From Rhizobium mongolense subsp. loessense (GTDB lineage Bacteria > Pseudomonadota > Alphaproteobacteria > Rhizobiales > Rhizobiaceae), in NCBI RefSeq assembly GCF_900099775.1, contig NZ_FMTM01000001.1, positions 806,001 through 870,000 on the forward strand: DNA of 64,000 nucleotides, in the 5' to 3' direction. Positions within the stretch are counted from its first letter, which is position 1. The number at the start of each line of letters is the position of its first letter. Under the pieces are notes generated by a model. It was not told the origin of the DNA and searched no databases. It saw only the letters and a program-made list of their open reading frames with translations. This document shows positions 1-8,784 of this stretch, piece after piece. Both the position numbers and the translations under genes were made by a program.

Positions 1-449
1 CGGGTCATCGACGGCGGCGCGGTATTGGAAATCGAGCGGCGATCGAGCCCCTCGACGATCGGGCCAAGGCCATCGATCGGCTCGCAAAGCGAATTGACTG
101 TCCGGCCGCACCAGCTTTCGGCCGGCGATATTCGAAAAGCTCCCTTGCGGATGACCGTGTCATGAATGCCGATCGGCTCACCCGGTTCGATCGGGCAGAC
201 ATAGGCCAGTTCCGGCTCGACGCGGACGACCTCGCCGAGATGGATGCCGGTCGCCGACTTGTGAGCGACAAATTCGCCGAGACGGACGTGGCGGGAAAGA
301 CCGCTTACCGTATAGTGGCCGGCGGCGATCGTCTGGACATGGCCGCCATGTGCGACCGCATGTTCCGGCTTGGTATAGCGGCTGACAAGGCCGGCCAGAT
401 GATCCAGCTTCGGCGAAAGCGCGTCTTCAGTCAGCGGCATGTTGGTCAT
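1..449 (-). CDS. fliI: flagellum-specific ATP synthase FliI, N-terminal part (cut by window start)
   Basis: FliI is the soluble ATPase of the flagellar type III export apparatus, energising delivery of substrates to the FlhA/FlhB gate. About 149 N-terminal codons are visible. The start ATG at 449 reads MTNMPLTEDAL; a second ATG nine bases on (440) is an alternative. The visible part is the N-terminal beta-barrel domain and linker (LAGLVSRY, VAHGGHVQTIAAG, VRLGEFVAHKSATGIHLGEV, PIDGLGPI), in the style of F1-type ATPases. The Walker A region lies outside the window. It sits 15 bases downstream of flgF in the same direction, the usual rhizobial flgF-fliI arrangement. The call rests on this N-terminus plus context. 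Confidence 0.9.
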   Translation of the reverse strand, partial: MTNMPLTEDALSPKLDHLAGLVSRYTKPEHAVAHGGHVQTIAAGHYTVSGLSRHVRLGEFVAHKSATGIHLGEVVRVEPELAYVCPIEPGEPIGIHDTVIRKGAFRISPAESWCGRTVNSLCEPIDGLGPIVEGLDRRSISNTAPPSMT

Positions 450-464
450 CCGTCAAACCTTTGC

Positions 465-1199
465 TCAACGGCTGCCACCCAGCGTCTTGATGGCCTCGTT
501 GAAGGAGCTTTCGCTGTCAGCCGTCAGCGAGGCGATGCTCTCGAAGGCGCGGTTGACTTCGATCAGCTGGGTGATTTCGTGCATCGCGTTGACGTTGGAG
601 TTTTCGAGATAGCCTTGCTCGATGCCGATATTGAACCGGTCGGTGACGGCGCGCGGCGTCTCCGTGGTCATGACCCCGCTGTTCTCATAGCGGAGGTAAC
701 CCTTGCTGATATCGGCTTCGAAGAGACCGAGCGAGCCAACCTGCCGGCCGCCTTGGTAGATCATGCCGTCATTGCCGACCTTGGGCTCACCACCTGCCGT
801 GTTCAGCTGAATCGGCGCGCCGCCAGCGTCGAGAACCGGGTATCCGCGGATCGACACAAGCTCGCCCGTGTCCTTCATGGTGAACCGGCCGTCCTTGGTC
901 AGAACCTGGCCCGCCGGCGTATCCAGTGCGAACCAGGCGTCGCCCTTGATCGCAAAGTCCAGCATATTGCCGGTGTGCTGCAGCTCGCCGCTGTCGCCGG
1001 ATAGGTAGTCGTTGCCCTGCGAGACGAAGGCAACCTTTGCGTTCAGCTTGTTGTCGGTGTCGCTCAGCAACTGATTGAACTTGATTTCCGTCCCGCGAAA
1101 TCCGGTCGTGTTCACGTTCGCCATATTGTCCGCGATTGTCGTCAGGCGCTTTTCGAGTGCCATTTGAGACGACAGGGAAACATAAAGACCGGATTGCAT
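465..1199 (-). CDS. flgF: flagellar basal-body rod protein FlgF
   Basis: A 244-residue proximal rod protein. The N-terminus has the rod/hook family signature (MALEKRLTTIADNMANVNTT, then GFRGTE), the middle is the FlgE/F/G-like beta domain, and the C-terminus has the conserved helix region around NSNVNAMHEITQLIEVNRAFES that packs with the N-terminal helix in the assembled rod. Length is normal for FlgF (about 240-250). It is exported through the flagellar secretion system without a cleaved signal peptide. It precedes fliI in a leftward operon, divergent from motA. Confidence 0.93.
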   Translation of the reverse strand: MQSGLYVSLSSQMALEKRLTTIADNMANVNTTGFRGTEIKFNQLLSDTDNKLNAKVAFVSQGNDYLSGDSGELQHTGNMLDFAIKGDAWFALDTPAGQVLTKDGRFTMKDTGELVSIRGYPVLDAGGAPIQLNTAGGEPKVGNDGMIYQGGRQVGSLGLFEADISKGYLRYENSGVMTTETPRAVTDRFNIGIEQGYLENSNVNAMHEITQLIEVNRAFESIASLTADSESSFNEAIKTLGGSR

Positions 1200-1449
1200 G
1201 GTAGGCTCCTGGTATTGGCGATTAACGGAACGAAGACCGGGGTTCCTGTCGCTTGTTCGACCACGGTATCGCTGAGGCGGCGCACCTCAAAAACGAACGA
1301 ATCGGTCCATTCGTCACCTTGAACCTGACGGCAAATCCTTGTGCGAAGCTGGCATGCAGAATGCGGGCCGAACGTGCCGACCATCAGCCTCACGCAAGCC
1401 AGCAACCCTATCCCTGAGGTTGAAAACAACGTTCAGGTTTGGACTGACG
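1200..1449. promoter_or_regulatory. divergent control region between flgF-fliI and motA operon
   Basis: About 250 bases separate the starts of two oppositely oriented flagellar operons, so promoters for both must lie here or just inside. I could not fix a specific -35/-10 pair or a regulator site by eye. An upstream in-frame extension of motA (to 1339) exists but has no motA-like content, so I treat it as leader. Confidence 0.5.
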
Positions 1450-2322
1450 ATGAATATCATTATCGGATTTGTGATTACCTGCGGCTGCATCGTTGGCAGC
1501 TTCATGGCGATGGGTGGCCATGTCGGCGCACTCTGGCAGCCTTTCGAACTCGTCATCATCGGCGGCGCCGGCCTGGGCAGCTTCATCATGGCTAACCCGA
1601 TGAAGGTGGTGAAGGATTCCGGAAAGGCACTCGGTGAAGCCTTCAAGCATACGGTGCCCAAGGAGCGGAATTACCTCGATACGCTGGGTGTCCTTTATTC
1701 GCTGATGCGCGACCTTCGCACGAAATCACGCAACGAGATCGAGGCGCATATCGACAATCCGGCCGAATCCTCGATCTTCCTGTCAGCTCCGACGATCTTG
1801 AAGAACAAGGAATTGACGGCATTCATCTGCGACTACGTCCGCTTGATCATTATCGGCAATGCCCGCTCGCATGAGATCGAGGCTCTGATGGACGAAGAGA
1901 TCAATACGATCCTGCACGACAAGATGAAGCCCTATCACGCTATCCAGATCATGGGTGACGCTTTCCCCGCGATCGGTATCGTCGCCGCCGTTCTCGGCGT
2001 CATCAAGGCCATGGCGCACATCAACGATTCGCCGGAAGTCCTCGGCCACCTGATCGGTTCGGCGCTCGTCGGCACCTTCCTCGGGATTCTGCTGTCTTAT
2101 TGCCTCTGCTCGCCGCTCGTCTCCCAGATCAAGGTCGTGCGCACGAAGCAGCATCGCCTCTATGTCATCGTGAAGCAGACCTTGCTTGCCTACATGAACG
2201 GCTCCGTACCGCAGGTTGCCCTCGAATACGGCCGCAAGACGATTTCTGCTTACGAGCGTCCATCAATCGACGCGGTCGAGCAGGAAATGATGAACCCGGG
2301 TGGCGAGAACAAGGCGGCCTAA
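1450..2322 (+). CDS. motA: flagellar motor stator protein MotA
   Basis: A 290-residue inner-membrane stator subunit that, with MotB, conducts protons and drives the rotor through FliG. Four membrane segments are visible: two near the N-terminus (about residues 3-20 and 33-50) and two around residues 170-225, separated by the large cytoplasmic loop that contacts FliG. The conserved proline of the third segment is in [17 protein letters not shown] chose the ATG at 1450 because it begins the membrane segment [10 protein letters not shown] as in other rhizobial MotA proteins; the open frame continues to 1339 but that part looks non-coding. It heads the motA-fliM-fliN-fliG-flhB run. motB is not in this window. 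Confidence 0.95.
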   Translation: MNIIIGFVITCGCIVGSFMAMGGHVGALWQPFELVIIGGAGLGSFIMANPMKVVKDSGKALGEAFKHTVPKERNYLDTLGVLYSLMRDLRTKSRNEIEAHIDNPAESSIFLSAPTILKNKELTAFICDYVRLIIIGNARSHEIEALMDEEINTILHDKMKPYHAIQIMGDAFPAIGIVAAVLGVIKAMAHINDSPEVLGHLIGSALVGTFLGILLSYCLCSPLVSQIKVVRTKQHRLYVIVKQTLLAYMNGSVPQVALEYGRKTISAYERPSIDAVEQEMMNPGGENKAA

Positions 2323-2328
2323 ACGACC

Positions 2329-3270
2329 ATGAGCAACCTTTCCCCTCAACGGCCGGCAATGGATTCGGTCCTTCTTGCGAAGCTGACGGGACGCCTCGGC
2401 GACCGGGCGACCATAGAAAAGCTCTGCGCTTCATTGTCGGAGGTCTATGGCGAATTCCTGCCGGATATCTTCAAGAGCGAAACCGGGCTGGACATCGCCG
2501 TGGCCTATCTCGGCTGCAGTTCCGGCTACAAGAACGATCTGATAGCCGACCTCGACGCCAACGTGACCCTCGTCGAGGCGACGTTGCGCAACTGGTCGCA
2601 GAATATCACCTTTGCCTGCGGCAACAGCTTCGTCATCACACTGATGGAAAACCTGCTTGGGGCTGCGTCCGATACGATCGAGCAGCCGGCAGAGAGGTCG
2701 CTTTCGGTCATCGAGCTTGAACTTGCGGTCATGGTTTTCGAGAAGATCGCCAATGTCTTCCGTTCCGCCGTCAATGCACCGGGCGGTTTCGAACCGAACC
2801 TTGAGCCGCCGCATCCGCACGATTTCCGCGCCCATCCCTCCAGCGATACGCCGGACGAATTCGCCTCGGCCATCAACATGTCAATCACGCTTTCGGGCAT
2901 CACGTCCGAGTTCTCGGTGATCGTCCCCCAAGGGCCCCTGCTGAAGACGCAGATTTCCGCACCGAAGGCAACGAACCAGTCCACCAAGTCCACGCAGTGG
3001 ACCGAACAGCTCACCGAACAGGTCCACCGTTCGCATGTGACGCTCGACGCGAAAATCCGCCTTCAGGATCTGACGCTGCGCACCATCTCCAAGCTTGCGC
3101 CGGGCGATGTCATTCCGTTCCGCGACACTGGCGATGTCCGTGTCGAGGTCAGTGCCAACAGCAAGGAATTGTATGTGTGCGAGTTCGGGCGTTCGGGCGA
3201 AAATTATACGGTCCGGGTCAAAGATACGATCAGCTCCGACGACGAGCTCATCCGTCATTTAATGAATTAA
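2329..3270 (+). CDS. fliM: flagellar motor switch protein FliM
   Basis: A 313-residue C-ring component that binds phosphorylated CheY and sets rotor direction. By position between motA and fliN, by size and by the C-terminal surface-presentation-type (SpoA) fold (LAPGDVIPFRDTGDVRVEVS, YVCEFGRSGENYTVRV), it is FliM. The rhizobial protein is divergent from the enteric one: a CheC-like middle domain spans roughly residues 40-210 and the N-terminal CheY-binding peptide is not obvious. It starts 6 bases after the motA stop, so the two are probably translated from one message. Confidence 0.88.
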   Translation: MSNLSPQRPAMDSVLLAKLTGRLGDRATIEKLCASLSEVYGEFLPDIFKSETGLDIAVAYLGCSSGYKNDLIADLDANVTLVEATLRNWSQNITFACGNSFVITLMENLLGAASDTIEQPAERSLSVIELELAVMVFEKIANVFRSAVNAPGGFEPNLEPPHPHDFRAHPSSDTPDEFASAINMSITLSGITSEFSVIVPQGPLLKTQISAPKATNQSTKSTQWTEQLTEQVHRSHVTLDAKIRLQDLTLRTISKLAPGDVIPFRDTGDVRVEVSANSKELYVCEFGRSGENYTVRVKDTISSDDELIRHLMN

Positions 3271-3333
3271 TCGGTTCCCCTCCCCCGGCTGCGACGGCAG
3301 TTTGAGGCAAGTTTCAACTGGAATAGTGATTTC

Positions 3334-3921
3334 ATGGCTACGAAGAAAACACAGCAGAACGACGATCTGTCACTGGAGCTTCCGGGCAACGAAGCTGACC
3401 TCGACCAGGCGATCGATGATCTCCGCGGGGTTCTGAAGCAGGATTCAGACGGCGGGCTTGCGCAGTTGGGCGAAGAAGCCGATGCATTCGGCGCCGGAAC
3501 CGGCACCGATTTGTCGGCCTTCGGTGATTTCGGCAGCGATGGCGCAGCCGAGACATCGTTCGACAGCAGCGATTTCGGCGGCGGCGACTTTGGCGGCTCT
3601 TCGGATTTCGGTGATACCGGCTTGTCCGCGGCGAGCGCCGAACCGGCACCGCTCGGCAGCGCGCTGTCTTCGAACTTCGAACTGATCATGGACATTCCGA
3701 TCGACGTCCAGATCATGCTCGGCAGCAGCCGCATGCAGGTCTCGGGCCTGATGAACCTCAACGAAGGCGCGACCATCGCCCTCGACAAGAAGATCGGCGA
3801 GCCGGTTGAAATCATGGTGAACGGCCGCAAGATCGCACGTGGCGAAATCACCGTCCTGGAGAATGACGACACCCGCTTCGGTGTTAAACTGATAGAAGTT
3901 TTGAGCACAAGAAAAGCCTGA
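3334..3921 (+). CDS. fliN: flagellar motor switch protein FliN
   Basis: A 195-residue C-ring protein. Residues 1-105 are a low-complexity acidic stretch rich in Asp, Gly, Ser and Phe (repeats of the DFGG/DFG type), and residues 110-190 are the conserved SpoA domain: [35 protein letters not shown] and [14 protein letters not shown]. FliN tetramers form the base of the switch and connect to the export machinery. The long N-terminal extension makes it larger than enteric FliN (about 137) but is usual in rhizobia. It lies between fliM and fliG. Confidence 0.93.
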   Translation: MATKKTQQNDDLSLELPGNEADLDQAIDDLRGVLKQDSDGGLAQLGEEADAFGAGTGTDLSAFGDFGSDGAAETSFDSSDFGGGDFGGSSDFGDTGLSAASAEPAPLGSALSSNFELIMDIPIDVQIMLGSSRMQVSGLMNLNEGATIALDKKIGEPVEIMVNGRKIARGEITVLENDDTRFGVKLIEVLSTRKA

Positions 3922-3949
3922 CCCCGGTTAGGGGCGGAGAGGTTAGACC

Positions 3950-4990
3950 ATGATGGACTTTGACGATTTCGGCGGCGCACTTGCCGGGAAACCGTTGACC
4001 CAGGCTGAAAAGGCAGCGGCTGTACTCCTCGCTATGGGGAAGGGTGTCGCAGGCCGGCTATTGAAGTATTTCACGCAGGCCGAGTTGCAGACGATTATTT
4101 CCTCCGCACAGGCTCTGCGGGCCATTCCGCCGGATGAGCTTCTGGGCCTGGTAGCCGAATTCGAAGATCTCTTCACCGAAGGCGCCGGCCTTATGGACAA
4201 TGCCAAGGCCATCGAGAGCATTCTCGAGGAGGGCCTGACACCGGACGAGGTGGACAGCCTACTCGGCCGCCGCACCGCGTTCCAGGCATACGAAACCTCA
4301 ATCTGGGACCGCCTCGGCGAGGGCGATCCGGCCTTCATCGGCAAGTTCCTGCTGCGCGAACATCCGCAGACCGTCGCCTATATCCTTTCGATGATGCCGT
4401 CTTCCTTCGGCGCCAAGGTGCTGATGCAGCTTCCGGACAGCCGCCGCGCGGACATCATGAACCGTACCGTGAACCTGAAATCCGTCAGCCCCAAGGTCGC
4501 GCAGATCATCGAAAAGCAGGTGATGACGTTGCTGGCCGAGGTCGAGGCCGAGAAGAATTCGATCGGCTCGAACAAGGTTGCCGAACTCATGAACGAGATG
4601 GACAAGCCGCAGGTCGATACCTTGCTAACTTCGCTGGAGTCGATCAGCCGCGAATCCGTCAACAAGGTTCGCCCGAAGATCTTCCTCTTCGACGACATTC
4701 TCTTCATGCCGCAGCGCAGCCGTGTCATGCTGCTCAACGATATCTCCGCCGACATTCTTACCATGGCTTTGCGCGGCGCGTCGGCCGAAATCCGCGAAGC
4801 CGTTCTCTCGTCGATCAGTCCGCGCCAGCGACGAATGATCGAATCGGATCTGCAGAGCGGCACTGTCGGCATCAATCCGCGCGAGATCGCCATTGCGCGG
4901 CGTGCTGTCGCCCAGGAAGCGATTCGTCTGGCAAATTCCGGCCAGATCCAGCTCAAGGAGACGGAGGGCGAAGCGCCGGCAGCCGCCTAA
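3950..4990 (+). CDS. fliG: flagellar motor switch protein FliG
   Basis: A 346-residue rotor protein that couples stator force to rotation. The N-terminal domain (about residues 12-110) binds FliF. The middle domain contains the EHPQTVAYILS signature (about residue 138), and the C-terminal domain has the charged torque helix region (LFDDILFMPQRSRVMLLNDI, then ADILTMALRGAS). Two adjacent ATGs start the frame (MMDF). Length fits the family (about 330-350). A GC hairpin lies between it and flhB. Confidence 0.95.
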   Translation: MMDFDDFGGALAGKPLTQAEKAAAVLLAMGKGVAGRLLKYFTQAELQTIISSAQALRAIPPDELLGLVAEFEDLFTEGAGLMDNAKAIESILEEGLTPDEVDSLLGRRTAFQAYETSIWDRLGEGDPAFIGKFLLREHPQTVAYILSMMPSSFGAKVLMQLPDSRRADIMNRTVNLKSVSPKVAQIIEKQVMTLLAEVEAEKNSIGSNKVAELMNEMDKPQVDTLLTSLESISRESVNKVRPKIFLFDDILFMPQRSRVMLLNDISADILTMALRGASAEIREAVLSSISPRQRRMIESDLQSGTVGINPREIAIARRAVAQEAIRLANSGQIQLKETEGEAPAAA

Positions 4991-5072
4991 GCTTCTGCTT
5001 CTGTTGACAACCGGACGAGAGGCCGCTCACGGCGTTGATCGCGATGCACCACGAGACTACGCTTTTTGGAAC

Positions 5073-5097
5073 GGGCCGCGCCTTGCTGCGGCCCTTT
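5073..5097 (+). terminator. GC-rich hairpin between fliG and flhB
   Basis: Seven-base arms (GGGCCGC at 5073-5079 and GCGGCCC at 5088-5094) with an 8-base loop, followed by TTT. This may be a weak terminator or an attenuator within the operon, or only a processing/stability element. Confidence 0.45.
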
Positions 5098-5119
5098 CCA
5101 TTGATGGAGGGCCGCGAAC

Positions 5120-6199
5120 TTGGCTGATGAAGACAAGGACAGCAAAACAGAAGCCCCGACAGCGAAAAAGCAGGCCGACGCTGCCGAGAAAGGCAATACG
5201 CCCTTCTCGCGCGAAGTGCCCATCTTTGCCACCGTTCTTGCGACCTTCATCTATCTGACCTTCTATCTGCCCGACGGCATCAGCCGGGTCAGCGAATCGC
5301 TTCGCGACATCTTCGAGCAGCCGGACCAGTGGAAGATCGAGACCGGGCCGGACGCGATGTCACTCTTCGTTCATCTCGGCTGGGTGAGCGCTGTGCTTCT
5401 TACACCGGCCATGCTGCTGTTCATGATCTTCGGCGTCGTAGCGTCCATAAGCCAGAATTTGCCCACTCCGGTTCTCGAACGCATCCGTCCGCAGCTGTCG
5501 CGCATCTCGCCGGCCAAGGGCTTTTCGCGCATGTTCAGCCTGCCCGGCCTGATCGAATTCGGCAAATCGCTCTTCAAGATCCTGATCGTCGGCGTGATCA
5601 TGTTCTTCGTGCTAAAGAGCGAATATTTCAACGCGATCGATGCGATGTTCTCCGACCCGCAAACCTTTTTCGACCGGACAATGACGATCATGCGCAAGAT
5701 CGTGCTGGTCGTGCTTTTTGCGACAGCCGTCGTTGCGATCGCAGACTTCTTCTGGTCGCGGCATCACTGGTTCACCGAGCTCAAGATGACGCGGCATGAA
5801 GTAAAGGAAGAAAACAAGCAGGCTCAGGGCGACCCCTTCGTGAAGGGCCGCCAGCGCTCGCTGATGCGAGACCGTGCCCGCCGCCGCATGATTGCCAATG
5901 TCGAGCGCGCAACGCTCGTCATCGCCAACCCCACGCACTATGCCGTGGCCCTGCGCTACGTGCGCGAAGAAAACGACGCGCCTGTGGTTCTCGCCAAGGG
6001 TCAGGACCTCATTGCGTTGAAAATCAGAGAGATAGCCGAAAAGAACGGAATTCCGGTTTTCGAAGATCCGCCGCTTGCACGCTCCATGTTTGCGCAAGTC
6101 TCGATCGATAGTGTCATCCCGTCAGTATTCTACAAGGCAGTGGCAGAGCTCATTCACCGGGTTTACGCCGCCGACGCCAGGAACAAACGGGTAAGATAA
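5120..6199 (+). CDS. flhB: flagellar export gate protein FlhB, TTG start
   Basis: A 359-residue inner-membrane protein of the flagellar export gate that switches substrate specificity from rod/hook to filament. Four membrane segments lie around residues 34-50, 88-110, 150-167 and 192-212. The cytoplasmic domain carries the self-cleavage motif NPTH at residues 270-273. The start is TTG, giving [14 protein letters not shown], the typical FlhB opening, with GGAGG at 5106-5110 about nine bases ahead; no ATG fits. Length is normal. Confidence 0.94.
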   Translation: MADEDKDSKTEAPTAKKQADAAEKGNTPFSREVPIFATVLATFIYLTFYLPDGISRVSESLRDIFEQPDQWKIETGPDAMSLFVHLGWVSAVLLTPAMLLFMIFGVVASISQNLPTPVLERIRPQLSRISPAKGFSRMFSLPGLIEFGKSLFKILIVGVIMFFVLKSEYFNAIDAMFSDPQTFFDRTMTIMRKIVLVVLFATAVVAIADFFWSRHHWFTELKMTRHEVKEENKQAQGDPFVKGRQRSLMRDRARRRMIANVERATLVIANPTHYAVALRYVREENDAPVVLAKGQDLIALKIREIAEKNGIPVFEDPPLARSMFAQVSIDSVIPSVFYKAVAELIHRVYAADARNKRVR

Positions 6200-6204
6200 G
6201 CCGA

Positions 6205-6645
6205 ATGAAGAAATGCCCCTACTCTTCTCAGCGTGAAAGAATTCTTGCCGAAGCCATCAGCCCGGTTGCGACCGAGCTTCGGCTTCTCGACGCTTCGGAT
6301 CTAATTTCGCTGCTGCGCTTCGAGTATTACGGCAGCATCGCCGATCTGGTGGCCTCGGCGGCGGAGCTCTTCTTTCATCCCGGCACGGTCAATTTCGGCC
6401 TTGGAGGCAATTACACGCTGGAATGGGGTGGCAAGCCCGAGGTCGTCCTCGATCTCGAGATCAAGCCGCAAGGCGTGACGGTCTATGCGCAGCTGACCCT
6501 GGCGGAGGAGCATGCCGGCATCGAGATCAATCACATCGCCTTCCATGAACCGTCCGCCGATCCAGACGTGAACACGGCCTTTTTCGAACGCAGCCTGCGT
6601 GAAAGCCGGTACAACACCCGGCCGCTGCAGGCGTTAGCCGGCTGA
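6205..6645 (+). CDS. conserved hypothetical protein, last gene of the motA-flhB run
   Basis: A 146-residue soluble protein without signal peptide or membrane segment. It starts 5 bases after the flhB stop, so it is probably co-transcribed with motility genes. I do not recognise a named domain; the second half is beta-rich (NFGLGGNYTLEWGGKPEVVL, then DLEIKPQGVTVYAQLTLAEE). A similar small gene stands between flhB and visR in other rhizobial flagellar clusters as far as I recall. A motility-related function is only inferred from position. Confidence 0.75.
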   Translation: MKKCPYSSQRERILAEAISPVATELRLLDASDLISLLRFEYYGSIADLVASAAELFFHPGTVNFGLGGNYTLEWGGKPEVVLDLEIKPQGVTVYAQLTLAEEHAGIEINHIAFHEPSADPDVNTAFFERSLRESRYNTRPLQALAG

Positions 6646-6671
6646 TCGATCTTGCAAACATCAGGCATAAA

Positions 6672-6699
6672 GAGCCCGGCCCGTCCGCCCGCGCCGGGC
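6672..6699 (-). terminator. hairpin at the 3' end of visR
   Basis: GCCCGGC (6674-6680) and GCCGGGC (6693-6699) form a 7-base stem. Read on the minus strand it is followed by TCTTT, consistent with a rho-independent terminator for visNR. It lies in the 57-base gap between convergent genes and might also slow transcription coming from flhB. Confidence 0.5.
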
Positions 6700-6702
6700 G
6701 TG

Positions 6703-7452
6703 TCAGCTGATGTAGCCGAGGCGAATGGCCTTGGCGATTGCCTGGATGCGATTGACCGAATCCAGCTTGATCGTCGCCGAGCCGAGGTAAGCATTCACCG
6801 TATGAACCGAAAGCCCGAGCTTGTCAGCTATCTCTTCGCTGATGCGTCCGTCGCCGGCAAGCTGCAGGCAAGCGATCTCGCGTTCGCTCAACGCTTCCGC
6901 CGCCGCCGCGCGGCGTTCGTCCAGCGACAGCAGATCCATCATGATTTGGCAGCTACGGCCATGAAGCTCGACGATCATGTCGCCGGCGGAATCAAGGTGA
7001 TCGCCGGTGAAGACGACGAAGCCATTTCCTGCAGCACCGAGCCGCACGGGAAAAGCGAGGCCTGAAAATGGCAGAATGCCATCCTTCAGACGCGCCATGA
7101 ACGGCGCGAAATCGGCTGAGCCGGGCGCGGCGCGGTCATGTGCGCCGGCCCAGGACAGCGGCAAAAGGGATTTCTCGATATGGTCCAGCAGCGCATCGCC
7201 ATAAGCGTCCACAAGGGCCTTGCTTGCGGCCGCCGCTGCCGAAGGTCCCCAGTTCTCCAGTTCGCAGACCAGACGCTGCTTCGCCGGCAGACCTGAGCCG
7301 CTCATCCGGTAGACTGCAAAATTCTGGGCATCCGCCAGCTTCTGCATCGCGACCAGCCGCGGGAAGAGGTCGGAGCGGCTGCTTATCCTGTTCAGGCGCA
7401 CGCTGCGTATGTGTTCCGTACTACCCATCGCCCTGCTTGACGAATGCCCCAT
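6703..7452 (-). CDS. visR: LuxR-type transcriptional regulator VisR
   Basis: A 249-residue regulator. The N-terminal 170 residues resemble the ligand-binding-type domain of LuxR proteins; the C-terminus is a LuxR helix-turn-helix (LSEREIACLQLAGDGRISEE, then IADKLGLSVHTVNAYL). In Sinorhizobium, VisN and VisR act together as the top-level activator of flagellar and chemotaxis genes (established knowledge). The start at 7452 has a good ribosome binding site (AAGGGGAA five bases ahead). It follows visN by a few bases, and its location inside the flagellar cluster supports the name. Confidence 0.9.
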   Translation of the reverse strand: MGHSSSRAMGSTEHIRSVRLNRISSRSDLFPRLVAMQKLADAQNFAVYRMSGSGLPAKQRLVCELENWGPSAAAAASKALVDAYGDALLDHIEKSLLPLSWAGAHDRAAPGSADFAPFMARLKDGILPFSGLAFPVRLGAAGNGFVVFTGDHLDSAGDMIVELHGRSCQIMMDLLSLDERRAAAAEALSEREIACLQLAGDGRISEEIADKLGLSVHTVNAYLGSATIKLDSVNRIQAIAKAIRLGYIS

Positions 7453-7461
7453 GTATTCCCC

Positions 7462-8202
7462 TTAGACGAGATGATTTCTCACCGCAAACGCTATGGCCTC
7501 GGAGCGAGTTTTCGTCGCCGTCTTTCGCATGACGCTCGTAATGTAGTTGTTGATCGTATTGCGGGAGATGCCCAGGATCATCGCGATCTCATCGCTGGTT
7601 TTGCCCTCGGCGATCCAGAAGAGACATTCGAGCTCCCGCTCCGTCAGCTCAAAATCGCGCTCGGCCCGGGCGCCCCCGCACCGGAGCGAACTTGCCAGAT
7701 AACTTGCAAGGAGTCCCACGTCCCTCAGCCGCTCCGGCGACAGGATGAAGCCGTCATCGAAGAGGAACATCAGCAACAGCCGCGAACGGCCGACATTTAA
7801 CGTCAAGGAACAATACTGGCGGCTGGCGCCATCCGGCACGTCGGCATTGTCGGGCAGAAGAGCAAAATTTGGCTGGAAGAGCTGCATGCACTTTTCCAGC
7901 TCGGTGGTGCGTGCATAGCTGCTTGTCAGTGACGTCGCCAGATCCTTGACGAGATCGAACGGCCAGTCCGAGGACACGATGAAATCGAGACCGGCCTCCT
8001 GGATGAGGTCGGATCTCGAAAGCAGGTAATGCGACGCTCCAACGTAGTCCGTCAGGGTGCGAAGCGCGACCTGCAACCTCCCGCTGCCGGCGATTTCGCT
8101 GAGCTGCTCAATGAGCTCCCGGCGAGAGCAAAGATTGACAGCCTGGAGACCAACGAAGTTCGCGGCCTGATTTTCGCCCTTAAGCAGTATGTGCATGTCC
8201 AT
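7462..8202 (-). CDS. visN: LuxR-type transcriptional regulator VisN
   Basis: A 246-residue regulator partnering VisR. The C-terminus is a LuxR-type helix-turn-helix (LTERELECLFWIAEGKTSDE, IAMILGISRNTINNYITSVM); the N-terminal part (about residues 25-160) resembles an autoinducer-binding-like fold, but no inducer is known for VisN/R. The frame is open back to 8295; I prefer the ATG at 8202 (MDMHILLK), since the extra 31 residues are Arg/Cys-rich and unlike a protein start. A conserved-looking 17-base motif lies 122 bases upstream (8324-8340). Confidence 0.87.
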   Translation of the reverse strand: MDMHILLKGENQAANFVGLQAVNLCSRRELIEQLSEIAGSGRLQVALRTLTDYVGASHYLLSRSDLIQEAGLDFIVSSDWPFDLVKDLATSLTSSYARTTELEKCMQLFQPNFALLPDNADVPDGASRQYCSLTLNVGRSRLLLMFLFDDGFILSPERLRDVGLLASYLASSLRCGGARAERDFELTERELECLFWIAEGKTSDEIAMILGISRNTINNYITSVMRKTATKTRSEAIAFAVRNHLV

Positions 8203-8756
8203 AGGCAACGTCCCGCGGCTGAGTGCCCGATCCTGCAAGGCATTATCTGCGCAGGGCCGACGCGGCCTGCGGCAATGACTAAACGAATCACCCAAGGGTA
8301 AGTCAGACGATAGAAACTACCATATCCGAGTTCTTGGGATTTACTCTTGCCGCTTTCCGTGCGCGTGATTCGCGCCCAGACATCGCTTGATTAGATGGTT
8401 GGAACCTATGGTGATTCTCTCAATATCGCAATACACCACGCCTTTCGGTCGAGTCACCATCTAAGTATTTCTGCGCCACAATTCATATATACTTTAAACC
8501 TAACTAACATTAATTCGTGTAGTGAGAAAAAATCCGCCACTGTGGCGCGTCGCATATGAATATGTATTTATAGAGAAAATTATCGGCTCTAACAGTCTTC
8601 CTACCAAGCGATTTCCTTTTATTTATGTGAGGAAAAAACTTCCGCTCTCGCCTCGATCTGGAAATAATCGAGCACCGTTTCAATCTTGTGCAAAAAATGT
8701 CCCGCGCGGCAGCTTTAGATAACAAATCCGTGATTTGCCGGGCGGATGAAGACGTT
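8203..8756. other. AT-rich gene-free region upstream of visN
   Basis: About 550 bases without a convincing gene, much richer in A+T than its surroundings. It should hold the visNR promoter. Visible elements: the palindrome ACCCAAGGGT near 8291-8300, a motif ATCCGAGTTCTTGGGAT at 8324-8340 resembling one upstream of another LuxR gene (see 28309), and the inverted repeat CGCCAC-T-GTGGCG at 8535-8547. No RNA gene was recognised. Confidence 0.6.
8324..8340. promoter_or_regulatory. candidate regulator site upstream of visN
   Basis: ATCCGAGTTCTTGGGAT. It differs by one inserted base and two substitutions from the site at 28309-28326, upstream of the other LuxR-type regulator. Both copies end in TCTTGGGAT and begin with ATCC, an imperfect inverted repeat (ATCC...GGAT). 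A shared operator is an inference; no binding data are available to me. Confidence 0.35.
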
Positions 8757-8782
8757 AAAAAAGGCCGGTCTCCCGGCCTTTC
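8757..8782 (-). terminator. rho-independent terminator of fliF
   Basis: Perfect 9-base arms (8760-8768 and 8773-8781) around a TCTC loop. On the minus strand the stem is followed by a run of T residues (8757-8762 complement). It begins three bases after the fliF stop codon, so the che-fliF transcript very probably ends here. Confidence 0.9.
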
Positions 8783-8784
8783 GT

